Positions 26,741-35,122 of a DNA stretch of 64,000 nt are shown here, one piece after another; within the stretch, counting starts at the first letter, position 1; each line of letters begins with the position of its first letter. The translations under genes were made by a program, and so were the position numbers. The notes beneath the pieces were generated by a model. The model was not told where the DNA came from. It saw only the letters and a list, made by a program, of their open reading frames with translations, and made no database searches. The stretch comes from Sulfuritalea sp. (lineage in GTDB: Bacteria > Pseudomonadota > Gammaproteobacteria > Burkholderiales > Rhodocyclaceae). Location of the stretch: assembly GCA_030680805.1 (NCBI GenBank), contig JAUXUK010000106.1:1-64000 (forward strand). Direction: 5' to 3'.

Positions 26741-28083
26741 AACTCCTGCCGCGCACGCTGCTGTGGCGCACTTTTCTTCTGGTTGCCTTGCTGATGCTGC
26801 TCTCCGTCGCGGCATGGTTCTTCATCTTCACCACCTACGAGCGCGAGCCGCGCGCACGGCAACTGGCGCAAACCCTGGTCAGCGTCGCCAACCTGACCCG
26901 CGCCGCCTTGATCTCGGCCCGTCCCGAGGCGCGCCGTGACCTGTTGCGCGAATTGTCGGACCGCGAAGGCATCCACATCTATCCGGCCGATGCGGCGGAT
27001 CGTGTCGAAGACCTCCCCAACCGGGCCTTTCTGCGCCGGGTCGAGGAGCTGGTCAGGGAACAGCTCGGACCGAGGACCCGGCTGACGCTGGAGCGGGAAG
27101 GCGAACGGGCCCTGTTCGTCAATTTCCGGATCGACGACAGCGACGAAGGTGACTACTGGCTGGCCCTGCCTCGTGAGCGCATTGATCGCGTGATTCCGCT
27201 GAGCTGGCTGGGCTGGGGCGTGGCCGCGCTGCTGCTGTCGCTGCTCGGCGCCTGGTTCATCGTGTTCCGCATTACCCGCCCGCTCAAGGCCTTGCAGCAG
27301 GCGGCGCGAAAAGTCGGCGCTGGCGAGACGGCGGATCGCCTCGATGAAGGCGGCCCCACCGAACTGGCGACCGTCGCCCGGGCCTTCAACCAGATGAGCG
27401 CCGATCTGGCCCAGCTCGACCAGGACCGCGCCCTGATCCTGGCCGGCATTTCGCACGATCTGCGCACGCCGCTGACCCGCCTGCGCATGGGCATCGAAAT
27501 GGCCGCCGACGATGGCCTGCGCGAAGGCATGACGGCCGACATCGAGGAGATGGACAAGACCATCGGCCAGTTCCTCGACTTCGCCCGCTCGGAAAGCGGC
27601 GAAGCCCTGCAGGAGGTCGATGTCGCCGCCCTGCTGGAAGAACTCGCCGCGCAATACCGGCGGCGGGGATTCGCTGTCGAACTCGCCGTCTCGCCAGCGC
27701 CGAGTTTTCGCGGCGCGATGTCTGTGCGGCCGCAGGCCCTGCGCCGCGCCATCAGCAATCTGATCGACAACGCGCTGCGCTACGCCGGCACCGAATCGCC
27801 CGTGGAACTGGCGCTGAGCGCCGCTGCCGGCGAGTTCAGCATCGAGGTGCGCGATAGCGGCCCCGGCATTCCGCCTGAAGATGCCGAACGCGTGAAGCGC
27901 CCCTTCGCCCGGCTCGAATCCGCCCGCACCAACGCGGCAGGTGCCGGCCTCGGCCTGGCCATCGTCGACCGCATCGCGCGCTCCCACAACGGACGCCTCG
28001 AACTGCTGGCGCGCGAAGGCGGCGGGCTGATTGCCCGCCTTGTGCTGCTCCCTGCCAACCCGCCATCCACCACCGCCTCATGA
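26737..28083 (+). CDS. envZ: EnvZ-like sensor histidine kinase
   Basis: A 448-residue membrane kinase with a GTG start overlapping ompR. It has two membrane spans (residues ~10-32 and ~158-178) around a periplasmic sensor, a HAMP domain (FRITRPLKALQQAARKVGAG), the phospho-histidine in AGISHDLRTPLTRLRMGIEM, and ATP-binding boxes (SNLIDNALRYAG, VRDSGPGIP, GAGLGLAIVDRIA). Two copies of the dispersed 26-nt motif lie inside the gene in opposite orientation, at 27308 and 27684. It overlaps the haemoglobin gene by 4 nt. Confidence 0.93.
   Translation: MKLLPRTLLWRTFLLVALLMLLSVAAWFFIFTTYEREPRARQLAQTLVSVANLTRAALISARPEARRDLLRELSDREGIHIYPADAADRVEDLPNRAFLRRVEELVREQLGPRTRLTLEREGERALFVNFRIDDSDEGDYWLALPRERIDRVIPLSWLGWGVAALLLSLLGAWFIVFRITRPLKALQQAARKVGAGETADRLDEGGPTELATVARAFNQMSADLAQLDQDRALILAGISHDLRTPLTRLRMGIEMAADDGLREGMTADIEEMDKTIGQFLDFARSESGEALQEVDVAALLEELAAQYRRRGFAVELAVSPAPSFRGAMSVRPQALRRAISNLIDNALRYAGTESPVELALSAAAGEFSIEVRDSGPGIPPEDAERVKRPFARLESARTNAAGAGLGLAIVDRIARSHNGRLELLAREGGGLIARLVLLPANPPSTTAS
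27308..27333 (+). repeat. dispersed 26-nt motif, copy 2 (in envZ)
   Basis: GAAAAGTCGGCGCTGG then CGAGACGGCG. Here it encodes KVGAGETA in the HAMP region. Confidence 0.75.
27684..27709 (-). repeat. dispersed 26-nt motif, copy 3 (in envZ, inverted)
   Basis: The reverse complement reads GAAAACTCGGCGCTGG then CGAGACGGCG, one mismatch from copy 2. It is antisense to the gene, which encodes VSPAPSF here. Confidence 0.75.
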
Positions 28084-28478
28084 ACGAAATCGCCACCCCT
28101 TTTTCCCGCATCGGCGGGGAGCCCGCCGTGCGCGGCCTGGTGCAGCGTTTCTACGAACTGATGGATACGCTGCCCGAGGCCTACGGCATCCGCAAGCTGC
28201 ACGCCTCGGACCTTGCCAGCGCCGAGGAAAAGCTGTTCATGTTTCTGTGTGGCTGGCTCGGCGGTCCCCAGCTCTACGTGGAGAAATTCGGCCACCCCAA
28301 GCTGCGTGCGCGCCATATGCCTTTCCCGATCGGCAGCAACGAAGCCGAGCAATGGATGCTGTGCATGCGGCAGGCGATGGCTGAGGTGATTCCCGACGAA
28401 GGCTTACGCGCCTCGCTGGACAAATCGCTCAACGATCTCGCCTATCACATGCGAAATCGCAACGACCCACCCGCTTAA
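28080..28478 (+). CDS. group II truncated haemoglobin
   Basis: A 132-residue haem protein of the TrHbII class. It has the B10 tyrosine in VQRFYELMD, the proximal histidine in LRARHMPFPIG and the G8 tryptophan in EAEQWMLCM. Relatives bind oxygen and NO and are linked to nitrosative or oxygen stress. Its ATG overlaps the envZ stop (ATGA), so it is translated with ompR-envZ. Its 3' end overlaps the convergent permease gene by 4 nt. Confidence 0.93.
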   Translation: MNEIATPFSRIGGEPAVRGLVQRFYELMDTLPEAYGIRKLHASDLASAEEKLFMFLCGWLGGPQLYVEKFGHPKLRARHMPFPIGSNEAEQWMLCMRQAMAEVIPDEGLRASLDKSLNDLAYHMRNRNDPPA

Positions 28479-29617
28479 AGGTCTGCGCTGGCCTGTTCCC
28501 GCCGCAGCGTCAGCGCGTGGCGGTGGCGCGCCATCAGGCGCGGATCGGTGGCGATGACGCCGATGGTCTCGCCGATCACCATGACCACGCCCAGCACCGG
28601 CAGCACCAGCATCAAACCCGACACGCCCGCGACCGCACCGCCGACGAAAATCATCAGCACCGTCACCAGCGGATGCAAGGCGAGGCTCTTGCCGATGGTG
28701 AGCGGCATATAGACGAAGTCATCGAGCAGGCGCACCAGAATGAACAGGGCCACCGCCCAGTAGGCCATGGCCGGCGCATCGGGAAAATCGGTCGCTGCCA
28801 CCAGCACCACCAGCAAGCCGCCGAGGATCGAACCGACGTAGGGAATCCACGCCAGTACGGCGCAGATCAGGCCCAGCGCGAAGGGGCCGGGAATGCCCAG
28901 CAGCCACAGGCCGGCGGCCAGCGTCAGGGTGTCGAGGACGGTGAGCTTGATCAGCCCCTGAAAGTAGGCGCGCGAAGTGCGATCGATTTCATGCAGCAGG
29001 TACAGGGTCTTTTCAAAGAAGGCATTGGGTACCGCGCCGCCCAGAAAGCGCTGGAAGCGACGACCGTCGCGCAGGAAGAAGAACGCGAGGAAGGGCGCCA
29101 GAATCAGCGACGGCGCCCAGGCCATGATGCCGATGGCGACCGGCTCGAGGTGATCGGCAAGGCTGCCGGCGCCCTGCGCCAATCGCCCCGCCACCGTGTC
29201 CGCCAGATGGGCATCGGCCAGCGGCGCCCAATGCCTCTCCAGCGCTCGCAGCGACTGGTCGAGCAATTGCAGGCCGCCCTTGACGTAGCCGATGACGGCG
29301 TCCTGCCAGCCGGCGACGTGGCTGGTGACCCAGGGGGCAAGCGCCACGCCGACGACCGAGAACGCTGCAAGAAACCCCACAGTGGCCGCACTGGCCGCCG
29401 CCTCGCGGCTCATGCCGCGATAGATCAGCGCCTGCATCGAGGGATAGAGGAAATAGTAAAGGATCAGCGCCAGCAGAAAGGGCACCACCAGCCACAGGAT
29501 TTTCTGGAAGAAGAACAACAGCAGGCAGGTGATCGCAATGATCGAGGCCCAGACGATGGGGCCGGAGCCGTGATGGCCCTCCTCCACCGTGCCGTTCGCG
29601 GACGACGCTTCGCGCAT
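28475..29617 (-). CDS. AI-2E family transporter (PerM/YhhT-like)
   Basis: A ~380-residue membrane protein with about eight hydrophobic segments (LLFFFQKILWLVVPFLLALI, MAWAPSLILAPFLAFFFLRD, LGLICAVLAWIPYVGSILGG). The ILAPFLAFFFLRDG and AWIPYVGSILGG stretches are typical of the AI-2E exporter superfamily, whose true substrates are mostly unknown. Its ATG overlaps the stop of the cNMP protein gene (TGATG), so the two are coupled. Confidence 0.9.
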   Translation of the reverse strand: MREASSANGTVEEGHHGSGPIVWASIIAITCLLLFFFQKILWLVVPFLLALILYYFLYPSMQALIYRGMSREAAASAATVGFLAAFSVVGVALAPWVTSHVAGWQDAVIGYVKGGLQLLDQSLRALERHWAPLADAHLADTVAGRLAQGAGSLADHLEPVAIGIMAWAPSLILAPFLAFFFLRDGRRFQRFLGGAVPNAFFEKTLYLLHEIDRTSRAYFQGLIKLTVLDTLTLAAGLWLLGIPGPFALGLICAVLAWIPYVGSILGGLLVVLVAATDFPDAPAMAYWAVALFILVRLLDDFVYMPLTIGKSLALHPLVTVLMIFVGGAVAGVSGLMLVLPVLGVVMVIGETIGVIATDPRLMARHRHALTLRREQASADL

Positions 29618-30165
29618 CACAGGTGCTGGTGACCACCAGCGGCGAGGGCCATGTCACGCATGCGGGCCCCCAGGTGGCGCGCCAGCTCGCGCGAAATCTT
29701 CGAGGCAATGCGGGCGTGCGTTTCGAGCAGCCCGACAAAATCGTCGCGAAAGAACACAATCAGCTGGCAGGCGGTGGCGGCGCGCGCCTGCGCCGAACGT
29801 GGCGAATTGTCGAGCAGGGCGAGTTCGCCGAAGAAGGTGCCGGGACCAAGCTGGGCCAGGCGGCCGGTGTCTCCCTGCCGCCGTCGCGGATGGAAACCGG
29901 CAGGCTCATTCAGATCGAGTTGCGCCACACGGCCTGCGTCTCCCTGATCATGGCGGCTGATCAGCACCTCGCCCGAGGCGACGATGTAGATCGCCTGACC
30001 CTCTTCGCCCTCGTCGAAGATCACTTCGTCGGCAAGGTAGTCGCGCTCGTGCAGCAGGCCATCGACGATCTGCAACTCGGCCGGCGTCAGGTTGACGAAC
30101 AGGCTGAGGTTGCGCAGGCGCTCCAGGCGCGGCGTTGTTTTTCTGGGGCGAAACAGATTGACCAC
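29617..30165 (-). CDS. cyclic-nucleotide-binding domain protein with internal duplication
   Basis: A ~182-residue protein consisting of one cNMP-binding (Crp-type) beta-roll (AIYIVASGEVLISRHD, GPGTFFGELALLDNSPRSA, ATACQLIVFF) and a helical tail. It has no DNA-binding domain. A 23-residue stretch is inserted after the third strand, made by partial duplication: QGDAGRVAQL and QGDTGRLAQL, 69 nt apart. I choose GTG 30165, with a GGGAG site 5 nt upstream; TTG 30177 is the open frame's first start. Coupled to the AI-2E permease gene. Confidence 0.85.
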   Translation of the reverse strand: MVNLFRPRKTTPRLERLRNLSLFVNLTPAELQIVDGLLHERDYLADEVIFDEGEEGQAIYIVASGEVLISRHDQGDAGRVAQLDLNEPAGFHPRRRQGDTGRLAQLGPGTFFGELALLDNSPRSAQARAATACQLIVFFRDDFVGLLETHARIASKISRELARHLGARMRDMALAAGGHQHL

Positions 30166-30191
30166 GGTTACTCCCAATCAATGGCCGGATT

Positions 30192-30746
30192 CTAACCGGC
30201 GTCCGGCTCTTGAAGCGGAAAGCACGCCAGCGTCTGGTAGCTCGCCGCCGAAGGATGCAGATGGGTTTCGACCAGGGCGAATTCGCCGACCCGCCAGCCG
30301 ATCGGCGTTCCCAGCCGCGGCAGCGAGGCACAGCGCGCGCGGCGCGCCAGCGTGATGTGCGGCACCTGCGCCGAAGCGGAGCGCGGGTCGATGACGAAAC
30401 CGGCGTCGGTCAACCCGGCGGCCAGCGACCCGGCCAACCGCTTCAGGGCCGGCGGCGTCTGGCGGCACCCGGCCCACAGGATGCCGCGCTGCGGCCAGAA
30501 GCCGAGACGGTCGAGGCTGAGATCGAAGGCCTCGGCGCGCACCCCGGCGGCGATCCGTTCGAGATCGACAAGCTGCGCAGGGGTCACCGATCCGACGAAG
30601 GCCAGCGTCAGATGCAGTGCTGCCGGACGCATCACCCGGCCGCCCCCACGGGCCGCCAGATCGTGCGCCAGCGCGGACAGGTGCGAAACCGCCTCATCGT
30701 CCGGCCAGAGGGCAAAGAACACTCGCCGCGAGCGAGCTTCGGTCAT
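30192..30746 (-). CDS. thpR: RNA 2',3'-cyclic phosphodiesterase (2'-5' RNA ligase family)
   Basis: A 184-residue member of the 2H phosphoesterase family with both HxTx motifs, HLTLAFVGSV near residue 45 and HITLARRAR near residue 130. The N-terminal RRVFFALWPDDE is typical. It opens 2',3'-cyclic phosphates on RNA and can ligate tRNA halves in vitro. It lies 6 nt after ispF on the same strand. Confidence 0.93.
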   Translation of the reverse strand: MTEARSRRVFFALWPDDEAVSHLSALAHDLAARGGGRVMRPAALHLTLAFVGSVTPAQLVDLERIAAGVRAEAFDLSLDRLGFWPQRGILWAGCRQTPPALKRLAGSLAAGLTDAGFVIDPRSASAQVPHITLARRARCASLPRLGTPIGWRVGEFALVETHLHPSAASYQTLACFPLQEPDAG

Positions 30747-30752
30747 GCGGGG

Positions 30753-31241
30753 CTACTCCACGTGCAGCAGCAGCACCACGGCATGCGCTGCAATGCCTTC
30801 GCTGCGGCCTTCGAAACCCAATCGCTCGTTGGTCTTGCCCTTGACATTCACGCACTCGCTTGCAATGCCGAGATCGGCCGCGATGTTGCTGCACATCGCC
30901 GCCACGTGGGCTGCGATGCGCGGTGCCTGCGCAATGACGGTGGCGTCGACATTGCCCACCTGCCAGCCGGCCGCCCGCACGGCGCTCATGGCTCCACGAA
31001 GCAGCGTGCGGCTGTCGGCCCCCGCCCACTGCGTGTCGCTGTCGGGGAACATGCCGCCGATGTCGCCGAGGCCGGCGCCACCAAGGAGCGCATCGGTAAT
31101 CGCGTGCAGCAGCACATCCGCATCCGAATGTCCGAGCAGGCCCTGAGGGTGGGGAATCTCGACGCCGCCCAGAATCAGCTTGCGACCCGGTGTCAGCGCA
31201 TGCACGTCATAGCCCTGACCGACGCGGAATGGAGTCTTCAT
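30753..31241 (-). CDS. ispF: 2-C-methyl-D-erythritol 2,4-cyclodiphosphate synthase
   Basis: A 162-residue enzyme of the MEP isoprenoid pathway. The metal-site motif [28 protein letters not shown] and the substrate loop ADSRTLL are intact, as is the C-terminal [23 protein letters not shown] 31241 is used; an in-frame TTG lies three codons earlier. Its usual partner ispD is nearly 4 kb upstream on the same strand. Confidence 0.96.
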   Translation of the reverse strand: MKTPFRVGQGYDVHALTPGRKLILGGVEIPHPQGLLGHSDADVLLHAITDALLGGAGLGDIGGMFPDSDTQWAGADSRTLLRGAMSAVRAAGWQVGNVDATVIAQAPRIAAHVAAMCSNIAADLGIASECVNVKGKTNERLGFEGRSEGIAAHAVVLLLHVE

Positions 31242-31347
31242 TTCAGGCAATCCCTTTCACAACAACCGCGGAAGAAGCCGTTCTCTTCCCAGGCTTGATA
31301 GTGTATCGACATGCGACGGCGGCAAACCCGCCAAGCTCCACCTCGGT

Positions 31348-34122
31348 TCAAATCCGTTGCACAAAATCCTCGAAGCCTGCGACAGGCAGCGGCCGGCTGA
31401 ACAGATAGCCCTGATAGGCATGGCAGCCATGGGCTTCGAGAAACTCGCGCTGCGCCTCGGTCTCCACGCCCTCGGCAACGACCGCCAGGCCGAGACTGTG
31501 CCCCAGAGCCACGATGGTGCGGGCGATGGCGGCATCGTTCAAATCCGTGAGCACGTCGCGCACGAATGACTGGTCGATCTTCAACTGATCCAGCGGCAAA
31601 CGCTTCAAGTACGAAAGCGATGAATACCCGGTGCCGAAATCGTCCATCGAGAAGCCGACACCGCGGGCTTGCAGGGCCAGCATCTTCGCGATAATGTCCT
31701 CGGCATTGTCCAGCAGCAGGCTCTCGGTGAGTTCCAGTTTGAGCCTGTCGGGCCGGGTACCGAAAAAATCGACCACGGCCAGCACCTGCTCGACGAAATT
31801 TGGCAGGCTGAACTGGCGCGCGCTGACGTTCACCGCGACAGTGAGATGGGCAAGTTCCGGCTTTGCCGCCCATATCACCAGTTGCTCGCAGGCGGATTCC
31901 AGCACCCAATGGCCGAGCGGCAGAATCAGTCCGCTTTCTTCGGCCAGGGGAATGAAATCCGCGGGCGACACCAGCCCGCGCTCGGGATGCTGCCAGCGCA
32001 CCAGTGCTTCGGCGCCGAACACCCGGCCGGATGAATTCACCTGCGCCTGGTAGTGCAGGAGAAACTGCTTCTCGACGATGGCCTTGCGCAGGTCGACTTC
32101 CATGGCGGCCCGCGCCGTGACCGCGGCCTGCATGTCGGGATCAAAGAAACGCAGGGTGTTGCGTCCTGCCGCCTTGGCCTGATACATGGCCATATCGGCC
32201 CGCTTCAACAACTCGTCGATGGTGTCCTGATGATTGACAAACAGGGTGACGCCGATACTGGGGGTGCTGTGATGCCTGTAATTCGCCAGTTCGTACGTTT
32301 CATTGAGTGCGTCGAGAATCTTCTCGCCGACGATTTCGGTCTGGGTGGCGGCTTCCTGCATGTTTCCGCTCAGGTCTTCCAGCATCACCACGAATTCGTC
32401 GCCGCCCAGGCGAGCCACGGTGTCACCCTCGCGCACACAGGTGACCAGGCGGCGGGCGACCTGTTGCAGCAGCAGATCGCCGATGTCATGGCCAAGCGTA
32501 TCGTTGAGGGTCTTGAAGTTGTCCAGGTCGATAAACAGCAGCGCACCGCATTTTTCGCTGCGGGCGCTCGCGGCCATCGCTTGATGGAGCCGATCGAGCA
32601 GCAGCCGGCGGTTGGGCAGGTCGGTCAGCAAATCAAAGAAGGCCAGTTGCTCGATCTTGTCGGCTGCCGTCTTGCGCTCGGTGATGTCCTGGATGGCCCC
32701 GATTTGCAGCATGGGCTTGCCCGCGCTGTCACATTCAAAATCGCCCCAGGCGACCACCCAGCGCGTTTCGCCATCGCGGCGACGAATGACCCGGTATTCG
32801 CGCGAGAATGCTTTTCCATTCTTCATCGTGACCTTGAATTCGTCCTTCACCCGCTGGAGGTCGTCCGGATGGAGCAGGCTCCGCCAGCCCGCCAGATCCC
32901 GTGTGAAGCTCGCGTCGATACCCAGGATTTCATCGTACAGCGGTGAGCTTTCCCAGCGGCCGCTCGCCAGATCGATGACGTAGCTGCCGATCTGCGCCGC
33001 CTGCTGCGACAAGCGCAGCAGCCGTTCGCTGCGGACCAGCGCAGCCTCCACCTGCTTGCGCTGGGTGATGTCCTTGCCGACGCCTCGATAGCCGGCAAAG
33101 CTGCCGTCGGTGTCGAAAAACGGCGCGCCGCTGGTTGTTGTAAAAAACGAACCCCCGTCCGCGGCGACATACTCGTATTCAAAGTCGCGGAATGGCAAAC
33201 GGGCTTCAAGCAGGTCTTTGTGTTGCGCCCATGCCCCATCCGATACGAGAAGCCCGGCAAGTTCCCATCGCGTCTTGCCGAGGAAATCCTTCTTCATCTG
33301 ATCGCGCCGGTCCTTGCTCCCCCCCTGAAAATCGGTGAATCGATACTCGGCGTCCTGCTCCCAGTACCAGTCGGCCGAAAGCTCGGTCAGGCTGCGGAAG
33401 CGGGCCTCGCTGTTGCCCAGCGCGGAAAGCTCGCGCCTGATCTCTGCCGTCATCCGGTTGAAAGCCCGCCCGACGCGGCCAATCTCGTCATCGCTTGCCA
33501 CCTTCACGGTGACATCGAAATCTCCCCGTGCCACCGCGAGGCTGGCGGCTTCGAGCCGGGACAGATGGCGCGTCAGCCAGATGCCGAGCAGGACCAGCAG
33601 GAAGATCGATAGCACGATTTCCAGCGAAGCGATCGCCAGGCTTTGCCGCACCAGTTTCTCGCGTGCCTGATGCATGAACTCGGTTGAAACACCGAACTGC
33701 AGGTGACCATAGGACTGGCCGCCGATACCGATCGGAATCCGGGTATCGAATCGCCGCTCGCTGCTGTTGATGTCGATTTCTTGCTGGACGGCGGGAAGCG
33801 GTTTGTCCAAGGCCCAGCCATCGCTGGCGACTCGCTTGCCGCTGCGGTCGAACAGGACGAAGTAAACAATGCCTTCCTGGCGCCTGCTTTCGCTGAATAC
33901 ACCCTGAATCGGGCCGTAGTCGAGCGTCGCCATCTCGGGAGCAATCGACGCGTTGAGCAGTACCGAAAGCTCGCTCAGGCGAAGCTCGGCTTGTTCCTGC
34001 AGGCTTGTTTCGATCAGACGAACGTTGCTGATGACCAGCACCGTCAGCATCACGACCTCGATCAGAAAACTGCCGAGGATGAGTTTCCAGCGCAGCGACA
34101 CGCTTGGCCAACGTAAACTCAT
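31348..34122 (-). CDS. membrane GGDEF-EAL protein with PAS domains
   Basis: A ~924-residue cyclic di-GMP enzyme. Order: membrane span (residues ~13-35), periplasmic domain, second span (~175-195), HAMP, two PAS domains (~255-360 and ~380-490), GGDEF (~500-660) and EAL (~670-920). The GGDEF site is intact (ARLGGDEFVVML) with an RxxD inhibition site. The EAL domain keeps EALVRW, DDFGTGYSS, KIDQSFV and AEGVETEAQ, so both activities are possible. It starts just after the PhnD-like gene, suggesting that this binding protein feeds its periplasmic domain. Confidence 0.93.
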   Translation of the reverse strand: MSLRWPSVSLRWKLILGSFLIEVVMLTVLVISNVRLIETSLQEQAELRLSELSVLLNASIAPEMATLDYGPIQGVFSESRRQEGIVYFVLFDRSGKRVASDGWALDKPLPAVQQEIDINSSERRFDTRIPIGIGGQSYGHLQFGVSTEFMHQAREKLVRQSLAIASLEIVLSIFLLVLLGIWLTRHLSRLEAASLAVARGDFDVTVKVASDDEIGRVGRAFNRMTAEIRRELSALGNSEARFRSLTELSADWYWEQDAEYRFTDFQGGSKDRRDQMKKDFLGKTRWELAGLLVSDGAWAQHKDLLEARLPFRDFEYEYVAADGGSFFTTTSGAPFFDTDGSFAGYRGVGKDITQRKQVEAALVRSERLLRLSQQAAQIGSYVIDLASGRWESSPLYDEILGIDASFTRDLAGWRSLLHPDDLQRVKDEFKVTMKNGKAFSREYRVIRRRDGETRWVVAWGDFECDSAGKPMLQIGAIQDITERKTAADKIEQLAFFDLLTDLPNRRLLLDRLHQAMAASARSEKCGALLFIDLDNFKTLNDTLGHDIGDLLLQQVARRLVTCVREGDTVARLGGDEFVVMLEDLSGNMQEAATQTEIVGEKILDALNETYELANYRHHSTPSIGVTLFVNHQDTIDELLKRADMAMYQAKAAGRNTLRFFDPDMQAAVTARAAMEVDLRKAIVEKQFLLHYQAQVNSSGRVFGAEALVRWQHPERGLVSPADFIPLAEESGLILPLGHWVLESACEQLVIWAAKPELAHLTVAVNVSARQFSLPNFVEQVLAVVDFFGTRPDRLKLELTESLLLDNAEDIIAKMLALQARGVGFSMDDFGTGYSSLSYLKRLPLDQLKIDQSFVRDVLTDLNDAAIARTIVALGHSLGLAVVAEGVETEAQREFLEAHGCHAYQGYLFSRPLPVAGFEDFVQRI

Positions 34123-34126
34123 CAAC

Positions 34127-34996
34127 TCAGGACCCCGGCTTGATCGCCAGCAAGCGGCGCAGTTCCGGCAGATAGATATCCAGGTTCTTCAGATGCGCCG
34201 GGTTGATCGGGACCACGTTGTTGTAGCTGCTGGCCGCAAGAAACTTCTTGCCCTCGTCGGTTTCGGCAAAGCGCAGCAGCGAATTCCTGAGCTTTGCCTG
34301 CTGATCTTTCGGCATCCGGGGATGCACCAGGATCAGCGTACTGGGCATGGACGGGACGTCGCCCGTCTCGAACAACACGCGTACCAGCTGCAACTTGTCC
34401 GGCGGCACCAGGCCCAATGCAAAATTGACGGTGATCGCCGCGTCGACATCCCCGGTAGCCACCGACAGGATGGCCGAGTTCTGGGATGCCGCGGTCACAA
34501 GCTTCAGGTCATTCAGACCGATACTGCGCTTTTCGAGCTCTTGCAGGGTCAATATGGAATTCAGTACCAACCGGTCGTTGATGGCGACGCTGCGTCCCTT
34601 CAACTGTTCGATGTTGTCGATCGGCCCGTTTTTCCTTACCGTAATGATCCCCTTGAGCGGCCTTTCGAAACTGCCGATCGGCACGTAGTCGGCGTCGAGT
34701 TGCGACAGACGTCCCATGTGCGGCGCGGTAAAGATGATGTCGAACTCCGGCTTGAGTATGCGTTCAACGTGAGAGCGGATGTTGGGCGCGGTGTACAACT
34801 CGACCGTTCGCCCCGTGTCCTTTTCGAAATGCCTGGCCAGGGGCTGAAACAGCGGCACCAGGACATTCGGCGACAAATACGGGATCAATGCCATGCGCAG
34901 CGGCGGCTGCTGGGCCGCCAGCGGGGCCATGGACAGCAGCAGCCCGAGGCTCAACAGCAATCCGAGCGCCCGTGGCGCCCATGGTCGATGGTTCAT
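34127..34996 (-). CDS. PhnD-like periplasmic substrate-binding protein
   Basis: A 289-residue secreted protein with a signal peptide (LGLLLSLGLLLSMAPLAAQQ) and the PhnD/phosphonate-type binding fold (LARHFEKDTGRTVELYTAPN, FDIIFTAPHMGRLSQ, GRSVAINDRLVLNSILTL). No ABC permease or ATPase is nearby. It sits directly before the GGDEF-EAL gene with a 4-nt gap, so I infer a sensory role: ligand capture reported to the cyclic di-GMP enzyme. The ligand may be an anion such as phosphate or phosphonate. Confidence 0.88.
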   Translation of the reverse strand: MNHRPWAPRALGLLLSLGLLLSMAPLAAQQPPLRMALIPYLSPNVLVPLFQPLARHFEKDTGRTVELYTAPNIRSHVERILKPEFDIIFTAPHMGRLSQLDADYVPIGSFERPLKGIITVRKNGPIDNIEQLKGRSVAINDRLVLNSILTLQELEKRSIGLNDLKLVTAASQNSAILSVATGDVDAAITVNFALGLVPPDKLQLVRVLFETGDVPSMPSTLILVHPRMPKDQQAKLRNSLLRFAETDEGKKFLAASSYNNVVPINPAHLKNLDIYLPELRRLLAIKPGS

Positions 34997-35122
34997 GGTC
35001 AGCGATCCTCCCGTGTGGCTCGGCCGTGCTCCGCCTGATTCTGCTTGAGGCAGCAGAGAAGTATCCGCGACCTCGTTATTCCAGTCAAATATTCGTCGTG
35101 CCCTTCAATACCGGCCGGATAT

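Noticed and set aside
26704-27987. 427-codon minus-strand frame opposite envZ
   Set aside because: Antisense shadow of a kinase gene with intact motifs on the plus strand.
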